Source: an uncultured Phascolarctobacterium sp. (GTDB taxonomy: Bacteria; Bacillota; Negativicutes; Acidaminococcales; Acidaminococcaceae). Taken from it: a DNA stretch of 9,642 nt. The notes under the pieces are model-generated. The model was not told where the DNA came from, made no database searches, and worked only from the letters and a program-made list of their open reading frames with translations. The translations under genes and the position numbers were made by a program. The number at the start of each line of letters is the position of its first letter. Within the stretch, counting starts at the first letter, position 1. The stretch covers positions 1 through 9,642 of the forward strand of contig USHB01000045.1 in NCBI GenBank assembly GCA_900554395.1. The letters run 5' to 3'. This document shows positions 7,000 to 9,642 of this stretch, in pieces.

Positions 7000-7488
7000 C
7001 TATTTGATGATTAAATTATTTTTTACTACAATGCTTGCACCGGGAATTTCAATACCCTTTTTCAGCGCCGCACCGATGGAAGTCTTATCCGGCTCTGCTT
7101 TAATGCGCAGGTATTCTTCCGGCAACTTTTCAACAGGTACATCAAGTGCGACCATCTCAGATTTACGATAATAGGCCTTAACGCGCGGGGTTTCAAATTT
7201 TTCGCCATTCAGGCTTGCGGCTACATAGGCTTTAATCCAGTTTTTCTTGGCAGTAATAGCTTTTTTACGCGCCGTCAGTTTTTTAATTTCCGCATCCAGC
7301 GCTGCTTCTTCGGCATCACGTTCCAGGTAAAACAACATGCAGCCTTCGATTTTGGCGTTGCGATCCATCACCAAGTTATTGACTTCCTCGGCGGTTAAAA
7401 TCTCGCCGGTTTCGGTATCCACAGCGCGCTCAAGGTCTAACGCTAACAGATTTGCCAGTTTTTCATCGTATTCATACAGTCTTAACAC
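7000..7488 (-). CDS. Gp157-family phage protein
   Basis: This 162-aa protein belongs to the Siphovirus Gp157 family, first noted in Streptococcus thermophilus phages. Characteristic parts are the N-terminus LRLYEYDEKLANLLAL; the conserved DTETGEILTAEEV; a long charged coiled-coil helix (about 45-95, EEAALDAEIKKLTARKKAITAKK); then ETPRVKAYYRKSEMV and the C-terminal EPDKTSIGAALKKGIEIPGASIV. Its biochemical role is not established. The constant position beside an ATPase and an SSB-like protein suggests a role in recombination or replication. The start is GTG at 7488-7486, the only initiator that gives the conserved N-terminus. It overlaps the end of the upstream 74-aa gene by seven bases. Confidence 0.92.
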   Translation of the reverse strand: MLRLYEYDEKLANLLALDLERAVDTETGEILTAEEVNNLVMDRNAKIEGCMLFYLERDAEEAALDAEIKKLTARKKAITAKKNWIKAYVAASLNGEKFETPRVKAYYRKSEMVALDVPVEKLPEEYLRIKAEPDKTSIGAALKKGIEIPGASIVVKNNLIIK

Positions 7489-7706
7489 GGTCCATTTACC
7501 TCCTCTGAAATATCACAGCACAGCGAATGAAGTTTATAGCATTTGCTTTGGATTTGGTCCAGCTGTGCAGCAACGCGTTTATCGCGATATTTTGTTTGCG
7601 GATTGCTTGTAAGGCTGGTTACCAAAAAATCAATGTTGCGTTTTAATTCGTCCAGTCTGTAACGCACTTCATCACAGAAAAAATAGATTTCAGGTTCTTT
7701 ATCCAT
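7482..7706 (-). CDS. Uncharacterised 74-aa helical phage protein
   Basis: I do not recognise this 74-residue protein. It is predicted almost wholly helical by eye, with an acidic N-terminus (MDKEPEIYFFCDEVRYRLDEL), a central basic stretch (PQTKYRDKRVAAQ) and a tail with Cys56, 63, 64 and 74 but no CxxC pair. A good ribosome binding site, GGAGG about nine bases before ATG 7706-7704, supports the start. Its end overlaps the Gp157 GTG start, so translation of the two is probably coupled. It is the first gene after the 93-base spacer with an opposing promoter. No function can be assigned. Confidence 0.7.
   Translation of the reverse strand: MDKEPEIYFFCDEVRYRLDELKRNIDFLVTSLTSNPQTKYRDKRVAAQLDQIQSKCYKLHSLCCDISEEVNGPC
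7499..7504 (-). promoter_or_regulatory. AGGAGG site that fixes the GTG start of Gp157
   Basis: A perfect AGGAGG on the minus strand lies ten bases before the GTG at 7488 and inside the coding end of the 74-aa gene. A nearer ATG (7494-7492) is only four bases from the site and opens a seven-codon frame, so it is not the real start. Confidence 0.7.
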
Positions 7707-7734
7707 TTGCTATACCTCCGTTTTGTGGTATAAT
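7707..7734 (+). promoter_or_regulatory. Plus-strand extended -10 promoter
   Basis: A perfect TGnTATAAT extended -10 element lies at 7726-7734 (TG, G, TATAAT), with TTGCTA at 7707-7712 as a -35 that matches four of six consensus bases across a 16-base spacer. It faces right, against the operon, and overlaps the start and ribosome binding site of the 74-aa gene on the other strand. Transcription would start near 7741 and meet the terminator at 7766-7801. Confidence 0.55.
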
Positions 7735-7736
7735 AC

Positions 7737-7763
7737 AGGCGAATGGTGGCTAACTATTCGCCT
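7737..7763. repeat. Palindrome overlapping the plus-strand start site
   Basis: AGGCGAAT (7737-7744) and ATTCGCCT (7756-7763) are perfect 8-base inverted arms with an 11-base spacer, 19 bases centre to centre. That puts both arms on the same face of the helix, right behind the -10 element, as for a repressor operator. If transcribed, it could instead form a stem-loop in either strand's RNA. Confidence 0.55.
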
Positions 7764-7801
7764 ACAGAGCTGTCAGCATTGCCGTGCTGACGGCTCTTTT
7801 T
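7741..7801 (+). ncRNA. Candidate ~60-nt small RNA opposite the early operon
   Basis: A promoter, a short transcribed stretch and a terminator follow one another on the plus strand within about 95 bases, with no gene of ordinary size between. The predicted transcript starts near 7741 and ends at the T run at 7797-7801. It would be fully complementary to the operon mRNA between the zinc-ribbon gene and the 74-aa gene. It also contains a 15-codon frame (7743-7790, ATG to TGA; MVANYSPTELSALPC) with almost no 5' leader, so a micro-peptide cannot be excluded. I do not recognise the RNA family. Confidence 0.42.
7766..7801 (+). terminator. Rho-independent terminator, plus strand
   Basis: A 13-base stem is formed by AGAGCTGTCAGCA (7766-7778) and TGCTGACGGCTCT (7785-7797), with one T-G wobble and a six-base loop TTGCCG. 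It is followed by a run of Ts through 7801. The T run is on the plus strand only, so it ends rightward transcripts, such as that from the promoter at 7707-7734. The last T lies in the stop codon region of the zinc-ribbon gene. Confidence 0.75.
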
Positions 7802-7955
7802 ATTTACGGTGCGCATGTTTTCGCTTTTTCCCTCCCTTCGGCATATATTTTTCGCAGTGCGGACAGATATATGGTACTCGCCGGCAATACCTGCTGACTG
7901 CGTAAACCTTTTCACATACTGCGCAGGTTCTGTGGTCGCTATCTTCCCAACGCAT
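7800..7955 (-). CDS. 51-aa zinc-ribbon protein with basic tail
   Basis: This very small protein has two CxxC pairs, Cys11/Cys14 and Cys31/Cys34 (RTCAVCEKVY and YICPHCEKYM), spaced like a one-zinc ribbon. It ends in a strongly basic tail, PKGGKKRKHAHRK, suggesting nucleic acid binding. The start ATG 7955-7953 lies inside the 3' end of the LysM gene (17-base overlap). Only a weak GGAAG lies upstream, so coupling is likely. A TTG further up (7982) would add nine residues including two more cysteines, but has no ribosome binding site. Small Cys-pair proteins like this are common in phage early regions and are rarely characterised. Function is unknown. Confidence 0.65.
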   Translation of the reverse strand: MRWEDSDHRTCAVCEKVYAVSRYCRRVPYICPHCEKYMPKGGKKRKHAHRK

Positions 7956-8235
7956 TTTCGGCAGGCACTTCCAGCGGCACAATCAGTTTGTCGCCAGGAA
8001 GGATAGCTCCCCATTTGTTGTTTTGTTTTTTTGTGTAGTAGGTGATTTCTCGCCAGTCGCGGGTGTCACCGTAAGCGTCAGCCAATTCCTGGCATATAGA
8101 CTTTAAGGTATCCCCGGTTTGTACAGTTACCGGTACGCTGATTGTGCTTTTAGCCGGTTCAGCCTGCGGTGGGAATGCCATCATTAAAGCAGTTAGTATA
8201 ACCGCAATGCCTGCAATAATGTAAGCTTTTTTCAT
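7939..8235 (-). CDS. Membrane-anchored LysM-domain protein
   Basis: This 98-aa protein combines one N-terminal hydrophobic segment (about 4-21, YIIAGIAVILTALMMAF after MKKA) with a single LysM domain at about 33-89. LysM landmarks are VPVTVQTGDTLKSICQ at the start, ITYYTKKQNNK in the middle and LPGDKLIVPL at the end. The hydrophobic segment is either an uncleaved anchor or a signal peptide, so the LysM would face the cell wall and bind peptidoglycan. The size and layout resemble YneA, the SOS-induced division inhibitor of Bacillus, as well as many unassigned phage LysM proteins. No lytic catalytic domain is present, and the early-region position argues against a lysis role. AAGGAGG lies eight bases before ATG 8235-8233, two bases after the previous stop. 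Confidence 0.85.
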   Translation of the reverse strand: MKKAYIIAGIAVILTALMMAFPPQAEPAKSTISVPVTVQTGDTLKSICQELADAYGDTRDWREITYYTKKQNNKWGAILPGDKLIVPLEVPAENALGR

Positions 8236-8237
8236 TT

Positions 8238-8519
8238 TTACAGCCTCCTTCCCATCAACTCTGCCTGCAAATCAACAAGCTGTGCTTTAAAATTTGCAGG
8301 TCGCGCCCTTACTGGCTTAATTGGCGTGCGTCGCTGTGCTTTTTGCTGTTGCCTTGTTTCCTCGGCTTCAAAATACGCATCTGCACAAGCAATATTCACC
8401 AAGTAAACCTTGCCGCGCTGCACATATCGCAACACATTGGTTCGACACAATCTGCGGATTGTTTCAACCGGCAAGCCCCGCGCTTTAGCATAATCTTTTG
8501 CATTCATACGCTGCTGCAT
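8238..8519 (-). CDS. Excisionase/MerR-like helix-turn-helix protein
   Basis: This 93-aa small DNA-binding protein has an N-terminal winged helix of the excisionase (helix-turn-helix 17-like) type at about residues 5-50: MNAKDYAKARGLPVETIRRLCR, then a wing with RYVQRGKVYLVNIACADAYFE. The remainder is very basic and rich in Gln and Arg (EETRQQQKAQRRTPIKPVRARP) and ends in a short helix. It could be an excisionase/directionality factor or a small early regulator. No integrase is in view to decide. The start is ATG 8519, with AAAGGA about ten bases upstream and four bases after the preceding stop; ATG 8507 is an alternative that still keeps the domain. Confidence 0.72.
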   Translation of the reverse strand: MQQRMNAKDYAKARGLPVETIRRLCRTNVLRYVQRGKVYLVNIACADAYFEAEETRQQQKAQRRTPIKPVRARPANFKAQLVDLQAELMGRRL

Positions 8520-8523
8520 AAAA

Positions 8524-8859
8524 TCACATCCTTTCCAACAGCAGGCGGATTTCCCTGCCTACCGCTACACGGTCAATAAAGCGCTCCTGCACTTTAAAAT
8601 CTTCCAGGTAAATCTCAACCATGGTTCTATAAACCTCTTGCTTGTAGGTCTGCGGCACTTCCACATCCTTCATAGCTTTCAGCACATTAACTGTGCGGTC
8701 GGTATTGATTTCAATAATGCCCTTATCGCACAAGCGCCAAAAATAAGTGTCAATTAAAGCCCTTGTTACACCAAGCTGCTCTGCCGCTTCCTTGCGGCTG
8801 ATTTTTGGGTTTTCCAATAGCAGCGCATAAAGCTGGCTCATAATGCTGCCTCTTGCCAT
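8524..8859 (-). CDS. Small winged-helix DNA-binding protein
   Basis: This 111-aa likely regulator has an N-terminal helix-turn-helix at about residues 7-50, numbered from the ATG. MSQLYALLLENPKISRKEAAEQLGV leads into the recognition helix TRALIDTYFWRLCDKG and the wing IIEINTDRTVNVL. The remainder (60-111) is helical and charged (EVYRTMVEIYLEDFKVQERFIDR), perhaps for dimerisation. The start is taken as ATG 8859-8857, because AGGTAGG/AGGTG lies about six to nine bases upstream. A GTG at 8868 in the same frame is possible but sits on that ribosome binding site. The gene is followed at once by the second HTH gene and lies 58 bases from a divergent cargo gene. Target and effect are unknown. Confidence 0.72.
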   Translation of the reverse strand: MARGSIMSQLYALLLENPKISRKEAAEQLGVTRALIDTYFWRLCDKGIIEINTDRTVNVLKAMKDVEVPQTYKQEVYRTMVEIYLEDFKVQERFIDRVAVGREIRLLLERM

Positions 8860-8882
8860 TTGTTTCACCTACCTTTTTTATT

Positions 8883-8891
8883 TGGTATAAT
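8883..8891 (+). promoter_or_regulatory. Extended -10 promoter of the DUF2321 gene
   Basis: A perfect extended -10 element, TG-G-TATAAT, lies 27 bases before the ATG at 8918 on the plus strand. The -35 region is poor (TTTCAC at 8863-8868 with a 17-base spacer), which is usual for extended -10 promoters. The expected start site near 8898 gives a leader of about 20 bases containing AAGGAAAGGA. This same TGGTATAAT also occurs at 7726-7734. Confidence 0.65.
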
Positions 8892-8917
8892 TTAAACAAG
8901 GAAAGGACGTGTTATTT

Positions 8918-9496
8918 ATGTCAGAAAAATATTACTATCAAAATGCCCAGATTTGTAAAAACGGGCATATACGCAACGCTCATTCTAACGCACATCCGGA
9001 ACAGTCCGAACAATTTTGTTCAATTTGCGGCGAACCTGTTATTCAAGCTTGTACGCATTGCAATAAACCTATTCGTGGAGCATTACATGCAGAAGTACCG
9101 GAATATCATTTTGCGCATCAGTACGACCCTTTTAATGACATACAAAACCATCAAATGGTATGCACTGGCTATAATGATGAAATAATTGAACAGGATATTG
9201 TACTACCACACTACTGTTATAATTGCGGCGAACCATATCCATGGACTGCAACTCGGTTAGAAGCTGCCGATAAAATAGTCGATATGTTAGACGAACTTGA
9301 TGATAATCAAAAACAACAATTAAAGGAAACCTTTCCTGACCTGATTGTCGAATCGCCTAAAACACAATTAGCAGCATTAATAGCCGGCAAAATTATGGAA
9401 AAAGTTCATGGAATTGGTCGCTATGTACTTATTCAGTGGTTTGAGCAAAATGTTTTACCTACAATTTTTACCCTGATGAACCTCGGCCGCGAGTAA
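8918..9496 (+). CDS. DUF2321-family zinc-ribbon protein, probable moron cargo
   Basis: The 192-aa protein is a recognisable DUF2321 family member of unknown function. It opens with QICKNGHIRN, then CxxC pairs at Cys34/37, Cys45/48 (CTHCNKPIRG, a family signature) and Cys100/103 (HYCYNCGEPYPWT, another signature). The C-terminal half is helical: an acidic helix (LDELDDNQKQQLKE), then ESPKTQLAALIAGKIMEKV and a hydrophobic end (VLIQWFEQNVLPTIFTLMNL) that may touch a membrane or partner. ATG 8918 is preferred: AGGA lies ten bases upstream, and an in-frame GTG at 8909 is too close to it. It is the only plus-strand gene here, has its own promoter, seems more A+T-rich than its neighbours and overlaps the 3' end of the gene at the right edge. 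These fit a horizontally acquired prophage cargo gene, possibly protective to the host (inference). Confidence 0.85.
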   Translation: MSEKYYYQNAQICKNGHIRNAHSNAHPEQSEQFCSICGEPVIQACTHCNKPIRGALHAEVPEYHFAHQYDPFNDIQNHQMVCTGYNDEIIEQDIVLPHYCYNCGEPYPWTATRLEAADKIVDMLDELDDNQKQQLKETFPDLIVESPKTQLAALIAGKIMEKVHGIGRYVLIQWFEQNVLPTIFTLMNLGRE

Positions 9497-9642
9497 CTTT
9501 ACATTAGTTAGCAGTTTAAAACCCGGGCACCTCTCCATTCCGCAGTTAAAAGACCTTTTCAGCACCCAGCAGTCACAGATATTAACAATCTTACGGCTAC
9601 AATAACTGCAAAAATTAGCATTGTTTATCGTATGCCCACAAT
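9455..9642 (-). CDS. 3' end of a cysteine-rich phage protein (partial)
   Basis: From the right edge, 61 codons on the minus strand stay open down to a TAA at 9457-9455. The fragment begins CGHTINNANFCSYCSRKIV and continues through CDCWVL and NCGMERCPGFKLL. Cysteines come in pairs or with regular spacing, like a small treble-clef or zinc-ribbon phage protein, and the phrase CDCWVL...NCG...CPG looks like a conserved C-terminus. The last 17 residues (TNVKLLAAEVHQGKNCR) look unlike it, and the final 42 bases overlap the end of the DUF2321 gene on the other strand, so the original stop may have been replaced when that gene was inserted. The start lies outside the window. Function is unknown. Confidence 0.6.
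   Translation of the reverse strand, partial: CGHTINNANFCSYCSRKIVNICDCWVLKRSFNCGMERCPGFKLLTNVKLLAAEVHQGKNCR

Noticed and set aside
7723..7905. 60-codon plus frame across the small transcript unit
   Set aside because: It begins upstream of the -10 element, crosses the intrinsic terminator and is antisense to the zinc-ribbon gene.
7754..8014. 86-codon minus frame overlapping the LysM and zinc-ribbon genes
   Set aside because: It competes with two better frames, shows no domain and runs through the terminator hairpin.
8909..8917. GTG start three codons upstream in the DUF2321 gene
   Set aside because: It lies one base from the AGGA ribosome binding site, too close to be used.

Overview
The window looks like the early replication and recombination module of a temperate tailed phage, most likely an integrated prophage, of a low-to-medium GC Firmicute. 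The phage assignment rests on a block of recognisable phage families: Gp157, a phage AAA/RecA-like ATPase, a DUF669-type protein, a Toprim+DUF927 primase-helicase, an SF2 helicase, a VRR-NUC nuclease and a DUF1492/ArpU-like regulator. The Firmicute assignment rests on strong AGGAGG ribosome binding sites and on which families are present. A Negativicutes host is possible but unproven. No host gene, attachment site, integrase or structural gene is visible.

Layout: nearly everything is on the minus strand, so the operon reads from the right edge to the left. From right to left: the 3' end of a Cys-rich protein (9642-9455); two small helix-turn-helix proteins (8859-8524, 8519-8238); a membrane-anchored LysM protein (8235-7939); a tiny zinc-ribbon protein (7955-7800); a spacer with a plus-strand promoter, palindrome and terminator (7707-7801); a 74-aa protein; Gp157; the ATPase; the SSB-like DUF669 protein; the 866-aa primase-helicase; a repeat-filled 264-bp gap (2975-3238); a 172-aa Cys-rich protein; the SF2 helicase; the VRR-NUC protein; a 100-aa unknown; and DUF1492. 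Genes overlap or are separated by a few bases (ATGA overlaps at 1099-1102 and 453-456), which suggests one translationally coupled transcript. The 2975-3238 gap is the longest stretch without a gene.

The one clear exception is a plus-strand gene (8918-9496) of the DUF2321 zinc-ribbon family. It has its own perfect extended -10 promoter, lies against the direction of the operon and appears more A+T-rich by eye. It looks like a 'moron' cargo gene inserted between two operon genes.

How the genes may work together (inference): the small HTH proteins regulate or assist early events. The ATPase, Gp157 and SSB-like protein form a single-strand handling or recombination unit. The primase-helicase would load and prime at an origin, and the gap beginning at its stop codon carries at least ten CTATC/GATAG motifs in both orientations beside an A+T-rich stretch, so it is the best origin candidate. 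The SF2 helicase and VRR-NUC nuclease process branched DNA. DUF1492, the last early gene, resembles ArpU/RinA-type activators of late transcription, and a promoter-like sequence lies just beyond it at the left edge.
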